Shown piece after piece: positions 36,056-47,017 of a stretch of 64,000 nt of DNA (position 1 is its first letter; each line of letters opens with the position of its first letter). The notes beneath the pieces are model-generated. The model was not told the origin of the DNA, did no database searches, and worked only from the letters and a program-made list of their open reading frames with translations. Both the position numbers and the translations under genes were made by a program. The DNA comes from Echinometra lucunter (lineage: Eukaryota > Echinodermata > Echinoidea > Camarodonta > Echinometridae). The stretch covers positions 1,330,459 through 1,394,458 of the forward strand of contig CM057154.1 in NCBI GenBank assembly GCA_029962745.1, given 5' to 3'.

Positions 36056-36680
36056 TCCAAAAAGACAAATAAGAGTAAGTGTTTGGATCGACATGATCGA
36101 GGGTTGCGTGACCAAGAGAGCAAAAAATGTTACGTAGAAACAACATTGATGTTATTCTTTCCTGCCGCCTCTCGGCATGCGGTTCTGGGCCAGCTAGTCA
36201 TTAGCGAAGCTTGTAATGACTCTCGCCCCATATCTCCTGACTTTTGACGATATATACTCCTCACTGGTAGATGAGTCATCAGTTATCTTTCATAAGATAA
36301 CATGACGGAAGATCATTTCACATCGATGTTTTGCTTGGCGATCCCCTCTCTCCATTACAGGCCCCATTTATTACCCACGCAAGATTAGAGTTTCTCCGAT
36401 TGGAAACCATCATGGGAGCTCGTCTTTTTACCCCCCCCCCCCCCACTCCACAAGTTATTACCCCTCAAAATATCTTTACTTCCTTAATCCTCTTCCTTTA
36501 TTATTATTATTAATAAGTATTATTCTGTATGTCAATCTAACTTTCAGAGTCCATTCATTATTTTTCAGATTTTAAGATCCCACCAATTCATCGGCAAGTT
36601 ATGGGTGAAACAGCTGTCCTCAATAGAAACATACACGGAAAAATGAGATAAAAAGGTGAAAGACTTTTCTTGCTCCATTC
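36056..36680. other. Unique stretch with a C run
   Basis: A C run at about 36431-36444. No gene recognised. Confidence 0.4.
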
Positions 36681-37042
36681 ACTTTAAGAAAAAAAGGGTG
36701 CAATTTTGTACCCCAAATGCAACAAAAGCAGCATCTTTTAGGGTGCAGTCTTGCAGAAGATGCACAGATGCACCCTTTTGTACTTGTTTGCACCCGGAAA
36801 TGCCCATCTGCATCCTCAAAGGTGCAATTATGCACCTTAAAGGTTGCAGAAATTTTTGCATCCAAAGGCATCTAAAAGGTGCAAATTTGCACCTACTCTC
36901 CACCCTTAAGGGTGCAAAATGTAGCTTACTGCATGTAGCCATAATGCTTCTTTGGGTGCAAAGTTGCACCCAAAAAGGAACTCTTGAAGTTGCATTTGAA
37001 AGGTGCAAAATTGAACCTTCTTTTTTTTTCTTTAATTGGTGT
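36681..37042. mobile_element. GTGCAA-palindrome MITE, diverged copy
   Basis: An independent, more diverged insertion outside the duplicated block. It begins ACTTTAAGAAAAAAAGGGTG, ends with TTTAATTGGTGT, and carries GGTGCA/TGCACC palindromes throughout. It proves that the family is dispersed and not only a component of the duplicate. Confidence 0.6.
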
Positions 37043-37895
37043 GTGTTCAGAGTCCCAACTTTATTAAATCGCTGTGTTTACCGCGACGTCGGCTTTTTAC
37101 TAGAGTTAGATAACCTGAAATGACAAAAGAACGTTATAGGGCTAATGAATGCTCTTTGGTGGTGAATAATTCAATAAATTTTCGATGATTTACAGTTTTT
37201 CTTATGGGTTCACTGACTGTTTCTAAAAAACACTCAACTTGACTTCAAAGCGCATAAGCTAAATATCTCACTTTGGCGCATTGGTGTAATATCATAGCAT
37301 TAATATGGCAAGCTGGGAGAATTATTTCATCCTTTAACAATCCGTCGACTTTGTGTCGTCAGTGTGATTAGTGTTATACGGCGCCTGATGTTTCTGTCAT
37401 CCATTTTCATGAAAGGTGCAGAGATATAGCATGCAAGATGGTGACGTCGGAGTAGAAGCAGAACAAGAATGAGGGATTTTAAGCAAATGTTTCCTTCCAT
37501 CTTGGGACAGACGTGAGTGAAATGAAGAAGAAGAAAATAAAAGGAGTTTATGATGCCAACCCATCACTCTGATCAATTTGTGAAAGCTAGGGAGTTGGTT
37601 TCTTGAATGGAATTCTGAACGAAATGTGGCGCCAAAATGTATATCACAGCTGATGATAATTTTCCGCTCGTTGATGCATTCATTCTCAAGTCAGCACGAG
37701 CCCTCTGTTATTTTCAATCTCTCCAATCATAATAATAAATCGGAACGATTTACTGAATGTATTTTTCCAACAGATTTCTCATAGGCCTATTAACGAATTT
37801 GTAAGAGCATTCTCGCATTTTATGAATCCTCCTAACCCTCATTTAAAACTGAGGTCCTCAGTCCGATCTTTGCTCGGTATTGACATCCTTGGACA
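37043..37895. other. Unique stretch between two GTGCAA MITEs
   Basis: No gene or repeat recognised. Confidence 0.4.
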
Positions 37896-38274
37896 CACAC
37901 TAAGAAAAAAAGGTTCAATTTGCACCCTTCAAATGCAACACTGGGAGTTCCTTTATGGATACAACTTTGCACCCTAAGAAGCATTTTGCACATTATTTTA
38001 AGGGTGCAGTGAGCTACATTTTGCACCCTTAAGGGTGCAGAGTTGTACCGTTTAGGGAAGGTGCAAATTTGCACCTTGTTGAATGCAAAAATTTCTGCAC
38101 CCTTAAAGCTGCTAAGTTATATGCACCTTTAAGGGTGTAGACGGGCATTTCCCGGTGCAAACAAGTACAAAGATGCATGCACCTTTTTTCATGTAAGGTG
38201 CAAAGATTTCACCCAAAAAAGGTGATGTCAGTGTTGCATTTAGGGTGCAGAATCGAACTTTTTTGCTTAGTGTG
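37896..38274. mobile_element. GTGCAA-palindrome MITE, subtype 2, well-preserved copy
   Basis: Ends CACACTAAG and CTTAGTGTG are perfect reverse complements. The terminal inverted repeat continues as AAATGCAACACTGG against CAGTGTTGCATTT. At ~379 bp it has the same length as the copies at 3.8 and 15.1 kb, so this is the best guide to the full element. A truncated SINE body follows at 38285. Confidence 0.7.
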
Positions 38275-38284
38275 CACGGTGTTG

Positions 38285-38420
38285 TACCCGTATTTGTCCC
38301 TCCCGACCCAGGTGCATAGGGTGCCCCGCAAGGCTGGGGTGATGATTATTGCGGGGCACTGGGGAAGAGCAGTGTTAATAGCGATGAGGTTGCCCTGGTT
38401 AAATAAAACCACACTGTTAT
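38285..38420 (+). mobile_element. Truncated SINE body (family 2)
   Basis: GTCCCTCCCGACCCAGGTG, then GCAAGGCTGGGGTGATGA and GAAGAGCAGTGTTAATAGCG, ending in GGTTGCCCTGG. This matches the order of segments in the SINE at 7391-7615. It starts about 10 bases after the MITE at 37896-38274, so one element may have landed in the other. Confidence 0.55.
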
Positions 38421-40517
38421 AGTTATTATGTAGTCCCACGTGATCTTCAAGAGTAACCTCATGTTTAGGGTTTTCCTTTGTAGATGTATGTTGCGGTGTA
38501 ATAGCGATATCGATGTTCGGTGTATGGAGGTTGTCATGAATAATAGGCGCTGATAATGATGTATATTGCCATGGTAACGTAAATGAACTTTATGTCCATG
38601 GATTAATAATTATCATGAAAATCATTTCTCTTCACAGGGAGCGTATTATAATTCATAATAATTAATAATATAATAATTGTCTTTTCGCAAGCAAATCATA
38701 GGCTGAAACGCTGACTATCGCTACCGCTTAAACAAAAATATGCTTAAGAATTATCATTCCAATGAGATTCATATACTAGAACAATTCAAAAGGTATAAAA
38801 TATCATCATTCCACTTGGTTTGTGTTGTAGTATAATTTACGTATGATTATAAGAACGTTTCCTTTTAATCAAGTTCACGTCATTAAAACTTCTTATTCGT
38901 ACTATCACCAACTGACTGATTCATTATTGTAAACCATTTCTTGTAGCAGGCTTGGTATTTGTATTAGTTCTGATGCAATTTTATGCACATTTCGAATGCA
39001 CTGACTTTTTCCAATTTTATTTTCTTTAAACCCAAGTGTTTCTCGTATAATGTAAATAGAAACACCCTGACTAAAGTTAAGTGTAGAGGTATGAAATGAA
39101 AATAATTCTGGAATATTGTAATTTGATAACGATAACAATAATATCGAACAGATTTAGAAGATGTGAAAAAAGGTACGGTAGTGCTGACACTAACACATAA
39201 ATGAAAACTGAATGAATGAATTTAAAATTTCATTGACTTCAGAAGTCATTCATTTCGCATGGCATATTCAACAGCCAGGCTGTGTCGTTTCCAAACAAGT
39301 TTGTTATTTCAGACTTAACATCGCGTTTTAAGGCAATATTGGGATTTCGCGATATTTCCCCATTCATAGTCATGTTTTCTGAATTAGGTTCATTATTTTG
39401 ATATGCGTACATGCTCCCCTGATTATCAAATCATGACATTGGTGTACCCAGATGAAGCTTGCATGCCACGCTTCAGAATTAATCGAAACTTAATTTCATC
39501 GCAATATGACTGCTGCTTACATATCCCAGGCTTCTATAAATCCACATAAGCCAAAGCGCGAATTGAGTAAGAAAACGAATTAGATTTTATGTCGAGCGGA
39601 ATTCCGATTTGGTATCTAATTCACGGCTGTTTCGTACGATGGGGTCCTCATGCATGGAAAAACTGCGCAACATAAATTTTGATATGATGATCTTTTTGAA
39701 GGATTAGGGATAATGAGTGAGTCATGGTAAAATCTAGTTTTTCCATCCAGGGTTGTTATTCAGTCAGAGAGCATCGCCCTCCCGTACTTCATAGTTCGGG
39801 ATTATCTTTATATCCGAGCTTTGTAAGCGGCTATCTATCTTGTATAAGCGGTGAAAACATTTCACAAACAGGTCCGCCTAAATATAAACTTAACATATAG
39901 AGTGGAGTTTTCTTTCATGAGTATTTGCTTGCATTGATGATTGAATATGGTTAATGCCCCATGGGAATTAAAAATATTATTTGTACAATTAAATTATAAC
40001 GTTTTGTTTCGTTTTTCCCCGTTTTTGTTAAATAGAAAAAACTGTTCCATGGAAGAATTATAGAACTATAGGGGGCAGAAACTGTTAGTTCTCTTTCCTT
40101 TTTTTTGGGGGGGGGGGGGAGGGAATGGGGGCTTGTCTACTTGTCAGAAATATTTATCTAGGAAAAGTAGCACCAAAGTTGATGACATTTGTTTGCCCGT
40201 TGTCAAACCAACTCGCAATCAATTTCTTCCTTAAACTGTGTAACGGTTATGTAATTTTCATTATTTCTATAAACTCTATCAATGTAAATACCTTAAACGG
40301 CAGGGTCGAAATGTTTTTCTTTTTTTGTTTTTTTTTGTCCAGTTTAACTACAATTCAAATGACTAAAAACGTGCCTTCCATGCTACGCCACTGTGTACGT
40401 CACTGTGTAATTCGTCAAAATTAGAGTGTTTTTGAGAAAAGCTGTGAGGAAATTGTTGTAGTCTATTTTTCTCTCAAATTGAAAAATTAAGCATACTATA
40501 CTCACCGTAGGTGGCAC
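38421..40517. other. Unique AT-rich stretch without a recognised gene
   Basis: Only short open frames. A G run lies at 40107-40120. Confidence 0.45.
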
Positions 40518-40754
40518 CAGTGGGGTAGCATGGATTAAGCTATGGGGAGGGTGGGAGCACCTGTCTTATCAGGAAGAACTATCATGGCTATAGGTCTTCC
40601 ATTAGGGGAGGGTGTGGGGTTTATAATCATCTGCCTGTCCGGTTCCTTTCCCTTTTTCTTCTTTTTATCTCTCTTTCATCCCGCTTTTGTCTTTGTTTAT
40701 TTTCTTACTTGGGTATGGGGATTTCCCCTTGTGCCCCCCTTTTCTACGCCCCTG
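40518..40754. mobile_element. Possible hAT-like MITE
   Basis: Left end CAGTGGGGTAG and right end CTACGCCCCTG pair at 9 of 11 bases. Flanking 8-mers do not match. The call is weak and rests on the ends only. Confidence 0.3.
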
Positions 40755-42223
40755 ATCTACACACCATCCTCACACACCCTTTCCGTCTTGGATAGGATGG
40801 AAAGGTGAGTCACAAACTCTATAAGCTCTTAGGAGCCAAAAGGTGATATTTTGTCATCCCAGGCCTCAGTAACCTTTGACCTTTTAAGATGTTGTCGTCT
40901 TGAAGTTCAACAACACGTCTTTTGTTCCCCCGAATCACAAGGGGGAAAAAAACCTTTAAAATAAGTGTTAGACTGAGCGCCCATGCAGCTTCGTGACTAC
41001 CCGTATTAATGTCGGTAGTTCGAAACAGGAAACTAGAGACATTAAATTTGATGAATGTATCAACCGTGGGTTTGAAATAATAAACCGGTTCCTTTTTAAT
41101 CTTCGTTTTGAAATTCAGTTTCATGTTTATCTTCTACACCTGTTTTTGCTATGGATATAGCGTGATGAAGACTTGTCGGAGACACTGTACTGTGCCAGTC
41201 TCTATTTATGATACCATTCATGTTTATGTTAGAGTCATGGTTGATTTCAGTGGCGTAGTGTAGGCCTATAGAAATTAAGGGGACGCTGGCTTCATGGTGG
41301 GGGGGGGGGTTGCCCCTGTCTTTATTTTATCATCTTTTCTTATTCAAATCGGCAACACCAGTGTTTTTCTTTTATTGTTACTCATTTCTTACAGCAAGTC
41401 GTATCTTAAATGAATACAAATTGACAGAAAGTGTGTTGAGAAGTTAAAAGGTTGCCAGTTTGAATGGAAAATAGTGATTCTGAACTTTCCATTGCGTTGC
41501 CAATTTAAGGATATTACACTCTAAATTTCAATTAAAAATCTTTATCTAATAGATTCAGAAATCAGTCTTATTCATTATAATTTCTTAATCTTATTTTGGA
41601 GCTGTCCCTGATAACAATGGACTTGGACTAAAAAGGAAGATAGAAGAGGATAGATGAACAGAAAGGGGTGAAATTGAGATAATCTTATGTCAGAAAATAA
41701 ACTGGCAATCGGAAAGGAAGGATTAAATTAGAAAGTATATCACGATATATTATTTCGAACGAATAAGTCTTTCATTGAATGGAGCGAACTACAACATTTA
41801 CTTCTTTTTTTTTCACTCGGATATAGAAGTGGCAGTAATGGTTCATAGACACAGAATGTAAAAAGAAAAAGAAAAAAATCCTTACCTAACAAAAAAAACC
41901 CAAACAAACAAAAGAAAAACAAAAGAAGAAGAAGACCAAAACAGAATCAGTCAATAATGGTCATCCATTTCAGAACAAGGCATATTGTTAAACATGTATT
42001 TAGGGAAGAAGGTACATGGTGAACCTCCTGTATTTTATTATTTTATTATTATTATTTTTTTTTTTTTGTACATCGGAGGCTTTGACCTGACATGGGTAAG
42101 GCACTTCCGGAAATGTGACAATTGACATTCTAACCTTACTATCATTATAATTATTATTCCTGATTATTATTCTGCATGTAAATATTACGATTTTAACATA
42201 TTAATTATTTTGTTCATATATAT
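40755..42223. other. Unique stretch without a recognised gene
   Basis: Includes G and T runs near 41300 and 42055. No gene recognised. Confidence 0.4.
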
Positions 42224-42367
42224 CGAGGACCCCACTGGAAATAAGCTTTCGAGCTTTCGTGGGTTATCCTGGTCAAGCTTATGATCTGTTACTATTCGAT
42301 TTGTATATCCATTGTTGTGTTTTGGAGGCTTGGCAAATAAAATCAATCAATCAATCAATCAATCAAC
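42224..42367 (+). mobile_element. LINE 3' UTR and tail fragment
   Basis: GAGGACCCCACTGGAAATAA, a stem-like AAGCTTTCGAGCTTTCGTGG and a GTTATCCTGGTCAAGCTTAT segment are followed by GGCAAATAAAATCAATCAA with a (TCAA)n tail. A short stem plus a tetranucleotide tail is the usual 3' end of CR1/L2-like LINEs. Only the 3' end is present. It is different from the LINE at 12975. Confidence 0.6.
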
Positions 42368-42543
42368 CTAGAAGATATTACACTATCGCAATTCGTTGAA
42401 TTTAATTATTTTACAACTCAAAAGCGTATAATTATAAGGGCACACTTTTCTCGGGGGAGGGGGGGGGGGGCTGATATGTCTCCCCCATAAATTTGCCAAG
42501 AAGGAGGCGCAAATATTCTAATTTAGAAACCAACCAACCAACC

Positions 42544-42618
42544 GTGCTGTGGTCGAGTGGTCTAAGGCGCTTGACTGGAGAGGCGAAAATCGGGGGTTCG
42601 ATCCCCGTGGTACGGCAC
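42544..42618 (+). tRNA. tRNA-like sequence (pseudogene or SINE head)
   Basis: GTGCTGT and ACGGCAC form a 7-bp acceptor-like stem with one G-T pair. The A-box GGTCGAGTGGTCTAAGGCG resembles leucine tRNAs and the B-box GGTTCGATCCC is canonical. CGGGG/CCCCG gives a T-arm stem. The anticodon arm (CGCTT/AGGCG) needs an 8-base loop, and about four extra bases (TGGT) separate the T-arm from the acceptor, so this is not a functional tRNA. The next bases are ATA repeats joined to a minus-strand SINE tail. Confidence 0.5.
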
Positions 42619-42620
42619 TT

Positions 42621-42690
42621 ATAATAATAATAATAATATGTAACATTTATATTACGCTTAATACATTGTTTCTAAGCGCATGTAAGAATT
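42621..42690 (-). mobile_element. SINE 3'-tail fragment (family 1)
   Basis: ATA repeats, then TTTATATTACGCTTAATACA and TCTAAGCGCATGTAAG. This parallels 26765-26838 (ATA repeats, TTTATATAGCGCCTAATACA, TCTAAGCGCTTTAC). It abuts the plus-strand tRNA-like head, so the junction is chimeric. Confidence 0.5.
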
Positions 42691-43644
42691 TAGGGAAAAA
42701 TGGAAGAACAGATATGAAATACATTAACTAAGTACAGGATTGCCTAATGAGATAAGCGTTTTGAATGAGTCTGTAGTGGAGGCCTCACGAATGTAGATGG
42801 GAAGATTATGCCCTTGAGCAAGGCATTTCATCTACATTGCTCTTGTATCGTACATCAAATAAATTAAAATGCTACAGGCATTATTGATACAAACGTGTAT
42901 ACGTGTTTTTTTAAAAAAAGAACTTTATAAGTAAAATACGACCGGGCGAATCGAACAAGCAAAAATAAAAGCACATTAGGTTACAATAGAAAGTTGTGAT
43001 CAAACCAAACCGATTATAAATAAGAATTAAGAAAGGGAGGGGGGGGGGGGGGGGACCAACATCATTATATTTCAATGAGTCTTTTTGTCCCTGTGCACTG
43101 TAATGTGAGTGTATATTTCTGTGCATGTAATGTTGGTGAACATCAGTCAATTTATTTTAAAAGTTATATCCTTCATTACGGACATAATACAGGTGATTCC
43201 ATCTACTGTAATTTTTCAATAAACATGCACATTTGGTATCATTATACCACTGACCAAGGCTTTCTTTCTCAAAACTTAAACCACAATCAGACTTTTCCAT
43301 GTTTTATTCATTTTCATTTTTTCTATCAGGTGCACTAGGATTCTCATTGAAACTATACGGGCAATATAAAAAAACAATAGGAAACGAAATTTGACTCGCT
43401 TTAGAAAAATAATGAGTATAGAAGGTTATAACGGTTTTTACAGGAAGTTTTTTAGGCAGGAAGAAGGCATATTGTTTATTATTATAACGGTTTCACTTTC
43501 ATAAGCCATATGAGTCAAAGGTCAAAGAAAGCCCCTCCCACTCGTTGCTAAGCCACGCCTAAGGATTTCTACAACGCGCATATTATGCCAAAGGACTTGA
43601 CATTTACTTTGCTTACACATAGGGCCTATATTCATTTCTTCAAA
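42691..43644. other. Unique stretch with a 16-base G run
   Basis: G run at 43039-43054. No gene recognised. Confidence 0.4.
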
Positions 43645-44025
43645 GACTTAAAGATAAACTGGAGTTCTGGTCATGTGATCGTTATATGAAAGAAACTGTT
43701 CCAAAGCAACTGGGAAAGTTAGATTAGCAAATATAAACACTGGTGTCTAGTGTGAGATTTGGAGATAATTGAAAAGAAATTCACTTTCCCCCAAAGGTAC
43801 TTGCACTGCACAAAGAAATGAGTATATGGGACCATACACAAATCTGGCATGAATGTTATGCCCGAACTTTTTCAGTTTTGTCTTGTCATAGGGATATGAG
43901 GGCATTTGAAGAGCAATCCTTTCTGATGGACATTTTGCTATGATATTCTTCCTAACTCACGTGGAAAGAATAAGAAAGCTCACAAATTATATTTCACCTT
44001 TCCCAGAACTCAAGTTTTTCTTTAA
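43645..44025. repeat. Dispersed repeat X, copy 2 (uninterrupted)
   Basis: The paralogue of 18561-18932 plus 19227-19245, without either MITE. It therefore serves as an empty-site reference: at about 44005 the sequence CCCAGAACTC corresponds to the point where the copy at 18.9 kb carries the CACA/TGTG element. Length is about 380 bp. The class is unknown. Confidence 0.7.
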
Positions 44026-45566
44026 GGGTTAGGATAGGGTTGAAATTAGATTGTTTCTGTTTTAAAAGTAGGCTTTAGGGATTAGAGTTAGGTACAAGTG
44101 TGGCCCATAGTACAGTGTCAAAATTGGGAACTCGCATAGCCATAGGAAATTGTCCGCGGACCAATGATCGGACCGTGTGCCCTAGAATAGAAAACGACTT
44201 TCACCTGAACAGGGACGGACTTCTCAAAAAGTGGCACACGTGCTTTAGAACAGACAGGGTCTCTACTATACCACTGACCACATTCACTCCAATCGATATT
44301 AAACGGCTTTATCAATCTATCGTCCCATCGCCTGTTAACAAAGAATCCAGGACAATAAATAGATCGTTATAACAGGACGAAATCCAGGCCTTTATTCGCA
44401 TCGAGGTAATGAATCGATTTGGGGAAATTCAAAGAGGAGGGGTGCAAACGATTTTTCTTTCTTTGGAAAGGAGGGCAGATGTGTGCTAAAGACCGAGGAG
44501 GAGATTGCGAACAATTGTAAGTGTATTTGTCAATAAATAGGATCCTCGGATGTAGGGGAAGGTGCCTTGTAAACATTCTAAGCATGCCATGGTATATAAA
44601 ACGGTTTTTTTTTTCTTCAAAGCAACAAACAAGAATACATGCTCATCTCGTTAACGGCAGGAACACCTGAGAATATTGTTCACGATGTTTAAAAAAAAAC
44701 CCAAACAAACAAACAAACAAACAAACAACAACAAAAAACCTCTAGGTATCTAGAAAAAGAAAAAAAAAGGGAATAGATTAATGATTATTTCAAAAATAAA
44801 ATATAAAACTAGGTCTATGATCTCTTTGCTGAAATTAACGAGAAATAGACATAATATTCAAGAGAAGAATTCATGTCTTTTCATGTGCAGTTATTATCTG
44901 AATAACAAGCGTATAGCGTTTAACTATACTAAGAGAAGAATATAGTAAGTGGGGAAAAAATCGTTAATTTTTATTATAATTAGCCTTGCCGGTTTTATAG
45001 CAACTCATAGCTTTCGCTTGTATTTTATTATTATCATTATTTTTTAAAATATCGCAATAATAAATGCTAGAATTTAATTTCATGGACTACTGGGCCATTG
45101 CAAATATATATTTAATGCTACAGTCATGACAGTTATCAGAGAATTGTAGTATTAATTCAGAACATATAGGCTGTAAAGTTTCATTTTCGTCTGCTCTACG
45201 TGCACATGTGCATTATTATAAATATTATGCGCAATTTGATTTACCAAACAAAGAAACAAACTTGATAAAATGTCGGACTGATCGGGAATGTATATTAGGA
45301 CGTGGGGTCCTTTGTAGCTATTTGTATGGATTGTTTACGTATTCTTTGGTGCAAAGTTGTGTCACGCTCTCAGTAAGTTTGATTACTTGGTCTCCATGTA
45401 GATTAAACGCCTTGTATGACTAATATTTGTACAACAAACAACAGCTCGTGTAAGCACGATCATGTAAATTTCCCTACAATAAAATTGCGTTTTGTTTTCC
45501 TACAACGAATTGCATTTAAAAAAAAAATAATTATATAGGTGAGGCAATTTTTTTTTTTTTTTTTTT
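44026..45566. other. Unique AT-rich stretch without a recognised gene
   Basis: An (AAAC)n run at about 44697-44735. No gene recognised. Confidence 0.4.
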
Positions 45567-45640
45567 AAAGCGCCTTGAGCATTTAATCAAAGTGGAAAAG
45601 ACGCTATATAAATCCTATGTATTATTATTATTATTAATAC
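45567..45640 (+). mobile_element. SINE 3'-tail fragment (family 1)
   Basis: AAAGCGCCTTGAGCATTTAA, GACGCTATATAAATCC and an ATT-repeat tail, the same end as the SINE at 26765-27124. It is preceded by a run of about 20 T. Confidence 0.6.
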
Positions 45641-46220
45641 AAAGCATTATGTGTCGGCTTGATTTTAAGAGCTGTAGTCTGTGCCTTTCAAAAATGTATT
45701 TTCGAATTACCTAACTATTCTGGTTCAGAATACAGAATTGAATTAACCATATCAATCAACCATGAAATTAGGGATATCAAAATCTGCATAAGAATAATTT
45801 CATTATTATGATTATTATCATCATTATGGAGGGGGAGGGCTGTATCGGTTTTATGACACTTCATTTTAAAAGGCATTCACAATTAATACTTCATACATGC
45901 ATTGTTATGAAAATATATTTTCCTGAAAACTAATCATAGAATAATTTGAATCAGACTAACAATATCATTAAAATTTTCACCTCTTTTGCATGAAAAATAG
46001 TAATTTGTTATTGACAAAACTATATATTCCAATTTCAGTAATATACGTTTGCAAATTTACAAAAACTATATAATACTGCAAGTTCTGTCAAGAACAAGGG
46101 AAGAATTTGTTTCAGAAATGAGAAACATATTAAATTGGAAAGGTCTCTGAGAATAAGAGAAAGAGTGCTAGAAAGAGAGAGAGAAAAAAAAAGAGGGGAA
46201 AAAGGAGAATAGAGAAGGCT
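45641..46220. other. AT-rich upstream flank of the Musashi gene
   Basis: AT-rich, with a GA-rich patch at 46150-46215 just before the CpG-rich promoter region. No gene recognised. Confidence 0.4.
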
Positions 46221-46263
46221 GGACCGAGCATAAAAGTAGGAGTGTCGGAAATCGTAGCTGCGT

Positions 46264-46271
46264 TGACGTCA
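46264..46271. promoter_or_regulatory. Consensus CRE (TGACGTCA)
   Basis: Exact palindromic CREB/ATF site about 330 bp upstream of the Musashi start codon. A half-site CTGACGTA lies near 46362. Binding is inferred only. Confidence 0.5.
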
Positions 46272-46322
46272 TAACTCATTGATTATATCGCAAAGTGACC
46301 GGGACCTGACCGGAACAGCCGT

Positions 46323-46330
46323 CCAATCAG
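46323..46330 (+). promoter_or_regulatory. CCAAT box
   Basis: CCAATCAG fits the NF-Y core, placed 52 bases after the CRE in the CpG-rich region. Confidence 0.5.
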
Positions 46331-46592
46331 CGGCCTAGAATCCCCATCAATCGCCGGTCACTGACGTACAGCCTTCTTTGTGTTTTGCCGGGTATGTTGA
46401 ACGGAGCTCAGGCGAGCCACCCACGGTACGGCAATCCGAAGCGATCGTGAGCGAGAGAATACCCCGTCGTCTGCGAACAAACTATACACGCGCAGTAGAT
46501 CCCATACCCATGTGTTGAGAAGGACCGTTTGCCAATTCACAGTAGTATTGGGCCTTTTTTAGTTGAGGGTTTTAGTAGCTTACAGGAAAAAA

Positions 46593-46654
46593 ATGGATCC
46601 ATCAAGCCAGCAAAATGCGACTACACACGATGCAGATGGAAGCCACGATCCAGG
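46593..46654 (+). CDS. msi: Musashi-family RNA-binding protein, coding exon 1
   Basis: Encodes MDPSSQQNATTHDADGSHDP plus the first two bases of a glycine codon. The start has A at -3 and G at +4, with an in-frame stop 31 bases upstream at 46560-46562. The donor is GG|GTAAGT. The short Ser/Gln/Asn/Asp-rich lead ending in HDPG just before the RRM resembles vertebrate Musashi-2, which also has HDPG before its first RRM. Musashi proteins are cytoplasmic RNA-binding regulators of translation. They bind UAG-containing sites in mRNA 3' UTRs and are known for roles in neural progenitors and stem cells. This exon carries no RNA-contacting residue. Confidence 0.9.
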
Positions 46655-46976
46655 GTAAGTATGGATTGGTGTGAAAATGTTGAAAATCGGAGATAAAGTT
46701 GCCGAAACGAGAAGGGAAGGAGCTTGATTTTGTCGCCGAGCTATCGCCCGATGCCTCGATAAACTCGCATGTAGGACGCGCTACACAACAGCTGGTTTAC
46801 GTCGACAATGGAATGCCCGTACACGTTGCAAGGAGCTGCAGATCTAGCTAGAGAATTCCCCTTACGATCGCCTACACTTGTTTTGGATTATGAATTAATT
46901 ATTCATGCATACGATGATGGATATATAACTCTTGAATTGGATATTACAGATGACTTTCCTCTTTTCTCCTCCACAG
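46655..46976 (+). other. Musashi intron 1 (322 bp)
   Basis: GTAAGT donor and a pyrimidine-rich TTTCCTCTTTTCTCCTCCAC before the AG acceptor at 46975-46976. Phase 2. CpG is high up to about 46880 and falls after it. Confidence 0.9.
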
Positions 46977-47017
46977 GAAAATGTTTGTCGGAGGACTTAG
47001 CTGGGAGACTAGTACAG
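46977..47017 (+). CDS. msi: Musashi-family RNA-binding protein, exon 2 (RRM1 RNP2)
   Basis: A 41-base exon completing the glycine codon and encoding KMFVGGLSWETST plus the first base of the next codon. KMFVGGLSW is RRM1 beta-1 and holds the RNP2 motif. The second residue of the MFVGGL core is the aromatic that stacks on RNA. Human Musashi-1 and -2 have KMFIGGLSW at this place, so the only change is Val for Ile. The donor is ACAG|GTATGT. A longer open frame (46808-47152) runs through this exon in another phase and is not the coding frame. Confidence 0.93.

Larger units (their letters stand above)
46221..46592 (+). promoter_or_regulatory. CpG-rich promoter and 5' UTR region of the Musashi gene
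   Basis: CpG density jumps here: about 26 in 46261-46560 by hand count, against a few per 300 bp in the flanking AT-rich sequence. It contains a TATA-like CATAAAAG (46229-46236), a perfect CRE TGACGTCA (46264-46271) and CCAATCAG (46323-46330). The transcription start cannot be fixed; a start between about 46350 and 46550 would suit the CCAAT box. If it lies upstream of 46394, the leader carries a small uORF at 46394-46450. An in-frame TAG at 46560-46562 precedes the main start codon. Confidence 0.65.

Noticed and set aside
36656..37123. 155-codon frame with repeated LHLKGA-type words
   Set aside because: The repeated words are translations of the GGTGCA/TGCACC MITE motif and appear in several frames and on both strands.
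42544..42618. Functional leucine or serine tRNA gene
   Set aside because: Extra bases between T-arm and acceptor and an 8-base anticodon loop break the cloverleaf; called tRNA-like instead.
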